A DNA stretch of 64,000 nucleotides from Rhizobium aethiopicum. GTDB lineage: Bacteria; Pseudomonadota; Alphaproteobacteria; Rhizobiales; Rhizobiaceae. This document shows, piece by piece, positions 15,065 to 23,854 of this stretch (position 1 is the first letter of the stretch; every line of letters starts with the position of its first letter). Made by a program: the position numbers and the translations under genes. The notes under the pieces are model-generated. The model saw only the letters and a list, made by a program, of their open reading frames with translations, made no database searches and was not told where the DNA came from. The DNA is taken from the NCBI RefSeq assembly GCF_900094625.1, contig NZ_FMAJ01000009.1, positions 1 to 64,000 of the forward strand. The letters are read 5' to 3'.

Positions 15065-16723
15065 TCAGGCCGCCGGCGGGTAGAGCAGATCGACGATGTA
15101 GCTGGCGTCGAAACGGGAATCGAGCATGCCGTAAGTGGAGCGCCAGCCACCGGCAAGGCGTGTCTCGATGAAGGCATCGGCGATGCGCCCTGCCCCGAGC
15201 CGATAGAGTTCCGCAGCGCCGGCGGCAAGTGCCAGTTGCTCGACGAGCAGGCGCGCCGCGCCCTCGTCCTGTTCGCAGAGCGCGATTGCGGCGCGCAGCA
15301 CGTCGATCGTCTTTTTCCCGGCCGGCCCGAGATCGCGGGCGAGGCCGGCAAAAACCGTCTCGAACAGATCCTTGCCACGGTTGAGCACGCGCAGCACATC
15401 AAGCGCCATCACGTTGCCGGAGCCTTCCCAGATGGCGTTGACCGGAGCCTCGCGGTAATGGCGGGCGATCGGGCGCTCCTCGATGTAACCGTTGCCGCCG
15501 ATGCATTCCATCGCCTCGTAGATCAGCGCGGGCGCGATCTTGCAGCACCAGTATTTGGCGACCGGTGTCATGACGCGGGCATAGGCCGCTTCCTCGGCGT
15601 TGCCGCGCGCCTTGTCGAAAGCATCGGCTAGACGGAAGGACAGCGCGGTGGCGGCGGCGACATCAAGCGCCATGTCGGCCAGCACGCGCGTCATGATCGG
15701 CTGGTTGACGAGCATCTTGCCGAAGACGTTGCGGCCCCGGGTGTGGTGCACGGCCTCGGCCAGCGAGGCTCGCATCATGCCTGAGGAGGCCAATGCGCAG
15801 TCGAGCCGCGTCAGCGTCACCATGTCGAGAATGGTGCGGATGCCGGCGTCCGGGCCGCCGAGCAGGAAGCCGAACGTGTCTGAGAATTCGACCTCAGACG
15901 AGGCGTTGGAGCGGTTGCCGACCTTGTCCTTCAGCCGCTGGAACTGCAGGCCGTTGGCAGACCCGTCCTCCAGAAGGCGCGGCACGAGGAAGCAGCCCAT
16001 GCCCTCCTTCGTCTGCGCGAGCATGATGAAGGCATCGCTCATCGGCGCAGACATGAACCATTTGTGGCCGGAGAGCCGGTAAATGCCTTCACTGACCTTT
16101 TCGGCGGCACTGCGGTTGGCCCTGACATCCGTGCCGCCCTGCTTTTCCGTCATGCCCATGCCGATGGTCACGGCGGATTTCTGCATGGCAGGCCGGTTGG
16201 ACGAATCATATTTGCGCGACAGGATCTTCGGCGCCCAGTCCTTCTGCACCGCGGGCGAAGCCGAGAGCGCGGCCACCGAAGCACTCGTCATCGTTAGCGG
16301 GCAGAGATGGCCGCATTCCAGCTGTGCCGTCAGATAGAAGCGCGCGGCGCGAACCTTGTGGGCCTCATCCTTGGCTTCGGTATCGGCCTGCGGATCCCAG
16401 ACCGAGGAATGCAGGCCGACCGACATGGAGCGGCGCATCAGCGCATGCCAGGCCGGATGGAATTCGACGACATCGAGGCGCTCACCACGCGGGCCGTGGG
16501 TGCGCAGCTGCGGCGCACCCTGGTTTGCCATCCGCGCCAGTTCCTGCGCCTCCGGCGAGGTGACGTAGCGGCCCATGTTTTCCAGGTCCTCGCGGATGCC
16601 GCGCGGCAGGGCCGCCGTCAGATCGACGATCAGCGGATCGGATCGATAGGCATTGATGCCGGACCACAGGCTCGGCTGGTTGAGTTCTGCGAGTTTGTCG
16701 TCAGTCCGGTTGGCGGAGGTCAT
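15065..16723 (-). CDS. Acyl-CoA dehydrogenase family protein, AidB-like
   Basis: A flavoprotein of the acyl-CoA dehydrogenase superfamily. Its 552-residue length and layout match the AidB branch (DNA-alkylation response) rather than 380-residue fatty-acyl enzymes. The N-terminus NQPSLWSGINAYRSDPLI is AidB-like. FAD-binding stretches are TIGMGMTEKQGGTDV and YRLSGHKWFMSAPMSDAF. The C-terminal catalytic half includes ECIGGNGYIEERPIARHYRE and NAIWEGSGNVMALDVLR, and an extra C-terminal domain follows, as in AidB. AidB in E. coli binds DNA and is induced by alkylating agents; substrate and role here are unproven. Confidence 0.88.
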   Translation of the reverse strand: MTSANRTDDKLAELNQPSLWSGINAYRSDPLIVDLTAALPRGIREDLENMGRYVTSPEAQELARMANQGAPQLRTHGPRGERLDVVEFHPAWHALMRRSMSVGLHSSVWDPQADTEAKDEAHKVRAARFYLTAQLECGHLCPLTMTSASVAALSASPAVQKDWAPKILSRKYDSSNRPAMQKSAVTIGMGMTEKQGGTDVRANRSAAEKVSEGIYRLSGHKWFMSAPMSDAFIMLAQTKEGMGCFLVPRLLEDGSANGLQFQRLKDKVGNRSNASSEVEFSDTFGFLLGGPDAGIRTILDMVTLTRLDCALASSGMMRASLAEAVHHTRGRNVFGKMLVNQPIMTRVLADMALDVAAATALSFRLADAFDKARGNAEEAAYARVMTPVAKYWCCKIAPALIYEAMECIGGNGYIEERPIARHYREAPVNAIWEGSGNVMALDVLRVLNRGKDLFETVFAGLARDLGPAGKKTIDVLRAAIALCEQDEGAARLLVEQLALAAGAAELYRLGAGRIADAFIETRLAGGWRSTYGMLDSRFDASYIVDLLYPPAA

Positions 16724-16843
16724 TATTCGCTTCTAGTGCAAGAGCCCGGCAAAAGGAAACCGGAAGTTATGATTCGCTGACTCTGCTCTATCGGAATTCT
16801 GGCGAAAATGCATGGGGACATAAGCCTTTGCCCACAGCGCATG

Positions 16844-16871
16844 CTTGCCCCGGCGGGCCGCACTCTTTATA
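16844..16871 (+). promoter_or_regulatory. Possible pyrB promoter
   Basis: CTTGCC (16844-16849), a 16-nt spacer and TTTATA (16866-16871) precede pyrB by 30 nt. Moderate match to the rhizobial CTTGAC/CTATAT pattern. Confidence 0.35.
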
Positions 16872-16901
16872 GACCCGCAAGAGACAGCAAGAGGCAGGGT
16901 C

Positions 16902-17858
16902 ATGGTATTTTTCCCCCACCGCCACCTCATCGGCATCAAGGGCCTCACCGAGCAGGATATCACCTATCTTCTCGACAAGGCGGATGAGGCCGTCAAGATC
17001 AGCCGCCAGAGAGAAAAAAAGACGTCGACCCTGCGCGGGCTGACGCAGATCAACCTCTTCTTCGAGGCATCGACCCGCACGCAGGCCTCCTTCGAGCTAG
17101 CCGGCAAGCGGCTCGGCGCCGACGTCATGAACATGTCGGTCGGCAATTCATCGGTGAAGAAGGGTGAAACGCTGATCGATACGGCGATGACGCTGAATGC
17201 GATGCGCCCTGACGTGCTGGTGATCCGCCATTCAAGTGCCGGTGCGGCCGCGCTTCTCGCCCAGAAAGTCTCCTGCTCGGTCGTAAATGCGGGCGACGGC
17301 CAGCATGAACACCCGACCCAGGCGCTGCTCGACGCGCTGACGATCCGCCGTGCGAAAGGCAAGCTGTCGCGTATCATCGTCGCGATCTGCGGCGACGTGC
17401 TGCATTCGCGCGTGGCGCGCTCCAATATCCTGCTGCTTAATGCGATGGGCGCGCGCGTCCGCGTCGTAGCGCCCGCCACCCTCCTGCCCGCCGGCATCGC
17501 CGAGATGGGGGTCGAGGTCTTCCACTCTATGAAAGAAGGGTTGAAGGACGCCGATGTGGTGATGATGCTGCGGCTGCAGCGCGAGCGCATGTCCGGTGCC
17601 TTTGTGCCGTCGGTGCGCGAATATTATCACTTCTACGGACTCGACGCCGAAACGCTGAAAGCGGCGAAGGAGGATGCGCTGGTCATGCATCCCGGCCCGA
17701 TGAATCGCGGCGTCGAGATCGCCTCCGAGGTCGCCGACGGTCCGCAGAGCGTGATCGCCGAACAGGTGGAAATGGGGGTCGCAGTGCGCATGGCCGTCAT
17801 GGAGACGCTGCTCGTCTCGCAGAACCAAGGTCCCCGAACCGACGGAATGATGGCATGA
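16902..17858 (+). CDS. pyrB: Aspartate carbamoyltransferase catalytic subunit
   Basis: Condenses carbamoyl phosphate with aspartate, the committed step of pyrimidine synthesis. Start 16902 (MVFFPHRHLIGIKGLTEQDI, ribosome site GAGGCAGG) is preferred over an upstream ATG at 16845. Length 318 residues. The carbamoyl-phosphate motif FFEASTRTQASFELAGKRLG and the HEHPTQALLDALTIRRA loop are intact. MLRLQRERM and HPGPMNRGVEI complete the aspartate domain. The stop overlaps the start of the pyrC-like gene by 4 nt, typical of ATCases that form a complex with a (pseudo)dihydroorotase. Confidence 0.96.
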   Translation: MVFFPHRHLIGIKGLTEQDITYLLDKADEAVKISRQREKKTSTLRGLTQINLFFEASTRTQASFELAGKRLGADVMNMSVGNSSVKKGETLIDTAMTLNAMRPDVLVIRHSSAGAAALLAQKVSCSVVNAGDGQHEHPTQALLDALTIRRAKGKLSRIIVAICGDVLHSRVARSNILLLNAMGARVRVVAPATLLPAGIAEMGVEVFHSMKEGLKDADVVMMLRLQRERMSGAFVPSVREYYHFYGLDAETLKAAKEDALVMHPGPMNRGVEIASEVADGPQSVIAEQVEMGVAVRMAVMETLLVSQNQGPRTDGMMA

Positions 17859-19144
17859 GCAACCCGATCGTCCTCAAGAACGTCCGCATCGTCGATCCCT
17901 CGCGCAATCTCGACGAGGTCGGAACGATCATCGCCAAGAATGGCGTGATCCTTGCCGCCGGCAGCGCGGCGCAGAACCAGGGCGCGCCGGAAGGCGCCGT
18001 CGTGCGTGACTGCACCGGTCTTGTGGCAACGCCCGGCCTCGTCGATGCGCGTGTTCATGTCGGCGAACCCGGCGGCGAGCACCGCGAGACGATCGCCTCG
18101 GCGAGCCGGGCGGCGGCGGCCGGCGGCGTCACCTCGATCATCATGATGCCGGACACCGATCCCGTCATCGACGACATCGCGCTCGTCGAATTCGTCAAGA
18201 AGACGGCGCGCGATACGGCCACCGTCAATGTCTATCCCGCAGCCGCCCTCACCAAGGGTCTTGCCGGCGAGGAGATGACGGAAATCGGCCTACTGATGCA
18301 GGCGGGTGCCGTCGCCTTCACCGATGCCCACTCCAGCGTCCACAACACGCAGGTGCTGCGCCGGATCATGACCTATGCGCGCGAATTCGGCGCCGTCATC
18401 TCCTGCGAGACACGCGACAAATATCTTGGCGCCAACGGCGTCATGCATGAGGGGCTTTTCGCCAGCTGGCTCGGGCTCTCCGGCATTCCAAGGGAAGCCG
18501 AACTCGTTCCGCTCGAACGCGATCTCAGGATCGCCGAGCTGACGCGCGGCCGCTATCACGCCGCGATGATCTCGGTGCCGGCATCGGTCGAGGCAATCGA
18601 ACGCGCCCGCAGCCGCGGCGCCAGGGTAACCTCGGGCATCTCGATCAACAATCTGGCGCTTAACGAGAACGACATCGGCGAATACCGAACCTTCTTCAAG
18701 CTCTATCCGCCGCTCCGTCCGGAAGACGACCGGGTAGCGATGGTCGAGGCGCTGGCGAGCGGCGCGATTGATATCATCGTCTCCTCGCATGATCCGCAGG
18801 ACGTCGACACCAAGCGGCTGCCGTTCGGCGAGGCGGCCGACGGCGCGGTCGGCCTGGAAACGATGCTGGCGGCGGCCCTCAGGCTTCACCATGGCGGCCA
18901 GGTCAGCCTGATGCGCCTGATCGACGCCATGTCCACTCGCCCGGCTGAAATTTTCGGGCTGAATGCCGGCACGCTGAAGACGGGTGCTGCGGCCGATATC
19001 ACGCTGATCGATCTCGATGAGCCTTGGCTTGTCGCCAAAGACATGCTTCTCTCCCGATCGAAGAACACGCCGTTCGAGGATGCGCGCTTCAGCGGGCGGG
19101 CAGTCGCGACATACGTCTCGGGAAAGCTTGTCCACGCACTTTAA
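17855..19144 (+). CDS. pyrX: Dihydroorotase-like protein, probably inactive (PyrC'/PyrX)
   Basis: The 429 residues have the overall fold of class I dihydroorotase, and it would normally be called pyrC. The metal site is destroyed. The HxH motif reads D64-A-R-V-H68, so Arg66 replaces the first His. The usual ISHCED reads ISCETRD (Cys184 for His). The HIAHVS strand reads HAAMIS (Met238 for His). The catalytic TDHAPH reads SSHDPQ (Ser311 for Asp). Pseudo-dihydroorotases translationally coupled to pyrB are known in Pseudomonas, where PyrC' is needed to assemble active ATCase; the same structural role is inferred here. A true dihydroorotase must lie elsewhere. The annotation as active PyrC is therefore doubtful. 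Confidence 0.88.
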   Translation: MSNPIVLKNVRIVDPSRNLDEVGTIIAKNGVILAAGSAAQNQGAPEGAVVRDCTGLVATPGLVDARVHVGEPGGEHRETIASASRAAAAGGVTSIIMMPDTDPVIDDIALVEFVKKTARDTATVNVYPAAALTKGLAGEEMTEIGLLMQAGAVAFTDAHSSVHNTQVLRRIMTYAREFGAVISCETRDKYLGANGVMHEGLFASWLGLSGIPREAELVPLERDLRIAELTRGRYHAAMISVPASVEAIERARSRGARVTSGISINNLALNENDIGEYRTFFKLYPPLRPEDDRVAMVEALASGAIDIIVSSHDPQDVDTKRLPFGEAADGAVGLETMLAAALRLHHGGQVSLMRLIDAMSTRPAEIFGLNAGTLKTGAAADITLIDLDEPWLVAKDMLLSRSKNTPFEDARFSGRAVATYVSGKLVHAL

Positions 19145-19186
19145 GGGACGGCTGGACCGAGAAGCCAGGGAGGGCTGAGGGGACAT

Positions 19187-19807
19187 ATGCTATCCAATCT
19201 CATGTCATGGCAGATCACATTGCCGATTGCGCTTGCCGCCGCCGTTATCGGCTATCTCTTCGGCTCCATTCCTTTCGGCCTGATCCTCACGCGCGCCGCC
19301 GGCCTCGGCGATGTGCGCAGCATCGGTTCCGGCAATATCGGCGCGACCAACGTGCTCAGAACCGGAAACCGTAAGCTGGCCGCCGCGACGCTGCTGCTCG
19401 ATGCGCTCAAAGCGTCGGCCGCGGCCTGGATCGTCGGTTATTTCTTCGGCGAGGAGGCTGCGATCATCGCCGGTTTCTTCGCCTTCATCGGCCATCTCTT
19501 GCCGGTCTGGATCGGCTTCAAGGGCGGCAAGGGTGTGGCCACCTATATCGGCACCCTGCTCGGCATCGCGCCGATCATGGTCGTGCTCTTCGCCGTCATA
19601 TGGCTGGCGATCGCCTTCACCACACGCTACTCCTCTCTGTCGGCGCTGGTCGCCATGCTCGTCATCCCGATCGCATTGTGGATCCTCGGCAACGAAAAGG
19701 TTGCGGCTGTCATGGCGGTCATGACGCTGATCTCCTATTGGAAGCACAAAACGAATATCTCGCGCCTGATGAGTGGAACGGAAAGCAAGATAGGGGCGAA
19801 GGGATAA
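19187..19807 (+). CDS. plsY: Acyl-phosphate:glycerol-3-phosphate acyltransferase
   Basis: Integral membrane enzyme that transfers an acyl group from acyl-phosphate to glycerol-3-phosphate, the first step of phospholipid synthesis. The 206 residues have about five membrane helices. The three PlsY motifs are visible: FGSIPFGLILTR with SIGSGNIGATNVLRTG, then GHLLPVWIGFKGGKGVATYIG, and the C-terminal SYWKHKTNISRLMSGTESKIG. The stop TAA shares one base with the ATG of dprA. Confidence 0.95.
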   Translation: MLSNLMSWQITLPIALAAAVIGYLFGSIPFGLILTRAAGLGDVRSIGSGNIGATNVLRTGNRKLAAATLLLDALKASAAAWIVGYFFGEEAAIIAGFFAFIGHLLPVWIGFKGGKGVATYIGTLLGIAPIMVVLFAVIWLAIAFTTRYSSLSALVAMLVIPIALWILGNEKVAAVMAVMTLISYWKHKTNISRLMSGTESKIGAKG

Positions 19808-20949
19808 TGGATGCGCTGAGCGCGGCGCCAAAGGGCGTTGTACTGACCGAGCGGCAGAGAATTGCCTGGCTGCGCCTCATCCGTTCCGACAATATCGGCC
19901 CTGCGACCTTTCGCGACCTCATCAATCACTTCGGGTCGGCCGAGACAGCGCTCGCGGCGCTGCCGGAGCTTTCGGCGCGAGGCGGCGCCACGCGCGCGGT
20001 CCGCATTGCCAGCGAGGCCGAGGCGCATCGCGAACTCGAAGTCGCGCATCGCTTCGGCGCCCGCTTCGTCGGAATCGGCGAACCTGATTACCCCGAGGCC
20101 TTGAAGCAGATCGACGGCGCACCGCCGCTTCTTGCCGTCAAGGGCGCGCTTACCGCCGCCAAACGGCCGGCCGTCGGCATCGTCGGCTCCCGAAACGCCT
20201 CAATCGCCGGCGCCAAATTCGCAGCGATGGTGGCGCGCGACTGCGGCCGGGCCGGTTACACCGTCGTCTCCGGGCTTGCGCGCGGCATCGATACGGCGGC
20301 GCATCGGGCCAGTCTCGGGACAGGCACGATCGCAGCGCTCGCCGGCGGTCTCGATCAGCCCTACCCGCCAGAAAATATCGGTCTGCTCGATGAGATAACG
20401 GGCGGCAACGGCCTCGCGGTGAGCGAGATGCCATTCGGCTGGGAGCCGCGCGCCCGCGACTTCCCGCGCCGCAACCGGCTGATCGCCGGCATCGCGCTCG
20501 GCCTCGTGGTCGTCGAAGCGGCAGAGCGTTCGGGATCGCTGATCACCGCGCGGCTTGCCGGCGAATTTGGCCGGCTGGTGTTTGCCGTGCCGGGCTCACC
20601 GCTCGATCCGCGCTGCCATGGCACCAACGGGCTGCTGAAAGACGGCGCTTCAATCGTTACCGCACCCGCCGATGTCATCGAGGCCCTGGCGCCGGTTGCG
20701 CAATTCGATCTCTTCCCGTCCTCGCTGGCGGAAGAACCGACGCGTGACCACAAGACCATGATCGTACCGCCGGGCGATTCCGAGCGGGCGCGGATCATCG
20801 ATGCGCTCGGACCGACACCGGTCGAGATTGACGATGTCATCCGCCACACCGGCCTTTCCGCATCCGCCGTCTATCTCATCCTTCTGGAACTCGACATAAC
20901 GGGCAGGCTGCACCGGCATCAGGGTGGGCTCGTCTCGCTCTCCAACTGA
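19807..20949 (+). CDS. dprA: DNA-processing protein DprA
   Basis: Loads RecA onto incoming single-stranded DNA during transformation; kept by many bacteria not known to be competent. ATG 19807 (MDALSAAPKGVVLTERQ) overlaps the plsY stop by one base; a longer frame upstream lies inside plsY and is rejected. 380 residues: N-terminal SAM/HhH-like region (20-75), Rossmann-type DprA domain (about 90-300) with VGIVGSRNASIAG, VVSGLARGIDTAAHRASL, RDFPRRNRLIAGIA and VVEAAERSGSLITARLA, then a winged-helix C-terminal domain (about 315-380). Confidence 0.95.
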   Translation: MDALSAAPKGVVLTERQRIAWLRLIRSDNIGPATFRDLINHFGSAETALAALPELSARGGATRAVRIASEAEAHRELEVAHRFGARFVGIGEPDYPEALKQIDGAPPLLAVKGALTAAKRPAVGIVGSRNASIAGAKFAAMVARDCGRAGYTVVSGLARGIDTAAHRASLGTGTIAALAGGLDQPYPPENIGLLDEITGGNGLAVSEMPFGWEPRARDFPRRNRLIAGIALGLVVVEAAERSGSLITARLAGEFGRLVFAVPGSPLDPRCHGTNGLLKDGASIVTAPADVIEALAPVAQFDLFPSSLAEEPTRDHKTMIVPPGDSERARIIDALGPTPVEIDDVIRHTGLSASAVYLILLELDITGRLHRHQGGLVSLSN

Positions 20950-21091
20950 GCCTTGCGCGTTTTGGAAGAGCGGGTTTGAGAACTGCAGGAACTGCGTGTT
21001 GAAAGCGACTTGAAAGCAATTACAAGATGCGTTTGACGTGCGATCCCTCTTCGATTGCACCGTACGCAAGAAGTAAAATTGTAGCAAACCC

Positions 21092-21120
21092 CTTGACCGC
21101 AACGATTTCCCTGTCCATGT
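21092..21120 (+). promoter_or_regulatory. Probable topA promoter
   Basis: CTTGAC (21092-21097), exactly the rhizobial -35, then 17 nt, then CCATGT (21115-21120), 4 of 6 to CTATAT. It lies 75 nt before topA. Confidence 0.45.
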
Positions 21121-21195
21121 CGGAGAGCCGGTATCCAGGTTACGCTGCATGTTGCGCTGGCTCCTGCGCCGGCGTGGCTGTTTTTTTAGAGAATC

Positions 21196-23853
21196 ATGAT
21201 GAATGTTGTAGTGGTGGAATCGCCTGCCAAGGCCAAGACGATCAACAAGTATCTGGGTTCGGGATACAAAGTGCTCGCCTCTTTCGGCCATGTGCGCGAT
21301 CTGCCTGCCAAGGATGGCTCAGTTCTTCCCGATCAGGATTTCGAAATGCTCTGGGAGGTCGATGGCGCCTCGGCCAAGCGGATGAAGGACATTGCTGACG
21401 CGGTGAAATCCTCAGACGGGCTTTTCCTCGCGACCGACCCGGATCGCGAAGGCGAAGCGATTTCCTGGCACGTCCTCGACATGCTCAACAAGAAGCGGGT
21501 GTTGAACGGCAAGTCCGTCAAGCGCGTCGTTTTCAACGCCATCACCAAGAAGGCCGTGCTCGACGCGATGGCCGATCCGCGCGATATCGACGTGCCGCTG
21601 GTCGACGCCTATCTCGCGCGCCGCGCACTCGATTATCTTGTCGGTTTCAATCTATCACCCGTGCTGTGGCGCAAGCTGCCCGGCGCGCGTTCGGCCGGCC
21701 GCGTCCAATCGGTGGCGCTTCGTCTGGTCTGCGATCGCGAATCCGAGATCGAGCGCTTCATTTCGGAAGAATACTGGAATCTCTCCGCGCTTCTGAAGAC
21801 ACCGCGCGGCGACGAGTTCGAGGCAAGACTGGTCTCGGCGCATGGCAAGCGGCTGCCGCCGCGCGCGATTGGCAACGGCGAGGACGCAGGCCGCCTGAAG
21901 GCATTGCTCGAAGGCGCGAGCTATATTGTCGACACGGTCGAGGCGAAGCCGGTCAAGCGCAACCCCGGCCCTCCGTTCACGACCTCGACCTTGCAGCAGG
22001 CCGCCTCTTCCAATCTCGGCTTCTCCGCTTCGCGCACGATGCAGATCGCCCAGAAGCTCTATGAAGGCGTTGATATCGGCGGCGAGACGGTCGGTCTCAT
22101 CACCTATATGCGAACCGACGGCGTGCAGATGGCGCCCGAGGCGATCGACGCGGCGCGGCGCGCCATCCTAGACCAGTTCGGCGACCGCTACCTGCCGGAG
22201 AAGGCGCGCTTCTACTCCACCAAGGCGAAGAACGCCCAGGAGGCGCACGAGGCGATCCGTCCGACCGATTTCTACCGCTCTCCTGACCGCGTGCGCAAAT
22301 TCCTCGATGCCGACCAGATCCGGCTCTACGACCTGATCTGGAAGCGCGGCATCGCCAGTCAGATGGCGTCGGCCGAGATCGAGCGCACGACGGCTGAGAT
22401 CACGGCCGACAACAAGGGCGAGAAGGCAGGCCTGCGCGCCGTCGGTTCGGTCATCCGCTTCGACGGCTTCATCGCCGCCTATACCGACCAGAAGGAAGAC
22501 GGCGAGCAGAGCGACGACGGCGACGAGGATGGCCGCCTGCCGGAGATCAATGCGCGCGAGACGCTCGCCAAGCAGAAGATCAATTCGACCCAGCATTTCA
22601 CCGAGCCGCCGCCGCGCTATTCGGAAGCCTCGCTGATCAAGAAGATGGAAGAGCTCGGCATCGGCCGTCCTTCGACCTATGCGGCGACGCTGGCAACGCT
22701 GCGCGACCGCGACTACGTCACGATCGACAAGCGCAAGCTGATCCCGCAGGCCAAGGGCCGGCTGGTGACGGCCTTCCTCGAAAGCTTCTTCACCAAATAT
22801 GTCGAATACGACTTCACCGCCGACCTCGAAGAAAAGCTAGACCGGATTTCGGCCGGCGAGTTGAACTGGAAGCAGGTGCTGCGCGATTTCTGGAAGGATT
22901 TCTTCGCGCAGATCGAGGACACCAAGGAACTGCGCGTCACCAACGTGCTCGATTCGCTGAACGAGGCTTTGGCGCCGCTGGTCTTCCCGAAACGCGAAGA
23001 TGGCAGCGATCCCAGGATCTGCCAGGTCTGCGGCACCGGCAACCTGTCGCTGAAGCTCGGCAAATATGGTGCCTTCGTCGGCTGCTCGAACTATCCGGAA
23101 TGCAACTACACCCGCCAGCTTTCCTCCGAAAACGGCGGGGAAGCGGAAGGGGTCGCCCTCAACGAACCGAAGAACCTCGGCACCGATCCGACCACTGGTG
23201 AGGAACTGACGCTGCGTTCCGGCCGCTTTGGTCCTTATATCCAGCGCGGGGACGGCAAGGAGGCCAAGCGCGCTTCGCTGCCGAAGGGCTGGAAGCCTGA
23301 AGACATCGACTACGAGAGGGCGATGGCTCTGATCTCGCTACCGCGCGACATCGGCAAACATCCCGAAACCGGCAAGATGATCTCGTCGGGCATCGGCCGC
23401 TACGGGCCCTTCCTCCTGCATGACGGTTCCTATGCCAATCTGGAGACCGTCGAGGACGTCTTCTCCGTCGGCCTCAACCGAGCCGTGACTGTCATCGCGG
23501 AAAAGGCAAACAAGGCGCCAGGCCGCGGGGCGCGCGGAACGCCGGCGGCGCTGAAGACCCTCGGCGATCATCCCGATGGCGGCGCCATCACCGTTCGCGA
23601 CGGCAAATACGGCCCCTATGTCAACTGGGGCAAGGTCAACGCCACCTTGCCAAAGGGCAAGGATCCGCAGGCGATCACCGTCGAGGAGGCGCTCGCGCTG
23701 GTCACCGAAAAGGCCGGCAAGGTCCCCGCCGGAAAGACGGCCAAGGCGAAAGCCAAGCCGAAGGCTGCGGCTGCCGAGGCCAAGAGCACCAAGACGGCGG
23801 CCAAGCCGAAGGCAACGAAGGCGAAAGCGCCCGCAAAATCGAAAAAGAGCTGA
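21196..23853 (+). CDS. topA: DNA topoisomerase I
   Basis: Relaxes negative supercoils by single-strand cleavage. 885 residues. The TOPRIM domain starts at NVVVVESPAKAKTINKYLG and contains ATDPDREGEAISWH (acidic metal site). The active-site tyrosine is Tyr304 in GLITYMRTDG. One zinc-ribbon type repeat is seen (CQVCGTGNLSLKLGKYGAFV with CSNYPEC). Three further topoisomerase C-terminal repeats containing GRFGPYIQ, GRYGPFLL and GKYGPYVNWG follow. The last 50 residues are a Lys/Ala-rich tail. rnr begins one base after the stop, so topA and rnr are coupled. Confidence 0.97.
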   Translation: MMNVVVVESPAKAKTINKYLGSGYKVLASFGHVRDLPAKDGSVLPDQDFEMLWEVDGASAKRMKDIADAVKSSDGLFLATDPDREGEAISWHVLDMLNKKRVLNGKSVKRVVFNAITKKAVLDAMADPRDIDVPLVDAYLARRALDYLVGFNLSPVLWRKLPGARSAGRVQSVALRLVCDRESEIERFISEEYWNLSALLKTPRGDEFEARLVSAHGKRLPPRAIGNGEDAGRLKALLEGASYIVDTVEAKPVKRNPGPPFTTSTLQQAASSNLGFSASRTMQIAQKLYEGVDIGGETVGLITYMRTDGVQMAPEAIDAARRAILDQFGDRYLPEKARFYSTKAKNAQEAHEAIRPTDFYRSPDRVRKFLDADQIRLYDLIWKRGIASQMASAEIERTTAEITADNKGEKAGLRAVGSVIRFDGFIAAYTDQKEDGEQSDDGDEDGRLPEINARETLAKQKINSTQHFTEPPPRYSEASLIKKMEELGIGRPSTYAATLATLRDRDYVTIDKRKLIPQAKGRLVTAFLESFFTKYVEYDFTADLEEKLDRISAGELNWKQVLRDFWKDFFAQIEDTKELRVTNVLDSLNEALAPLVFPKREDGSDPRICQVCGTGNLSLKLGKYGAFVGCSNYPECNYTRQLSSENGGEAEGVALNEPKNLGTDPTTGEELTLRSGRFGPYIQRGDGKEAKRASLPKGWKPEDIDYERAMALISLPRDIGKHPETGKMISSGIGRYGPFLLHDGSYANLETVEDVFSVGLNRAVTVIAEKANKAPGRGARGTPAALKTLGDHPDGGAITVRDGKYGPYVNWGKVNATLPKGKDPQAITVEEALALVTEKAGKVPAGKTAKAKAKPKAAAAEAKSTKTAAKPKATKAKAPAKSKKS

Positions 23854-23854
23854 C

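Noticed and set aside
19600..19806. Longer N-terminus for DprA
   Set aside because: This part overlaps plsY in another frame; DprA homology begins at ATG 19807, which overlaps the plsY stop by one base.
23576..23854. Longer N-terminus for RNase R
   Set aside because: It lies within the topA 3' end out of frame; the GTG at 23855 gives the usual RNase R beginning.
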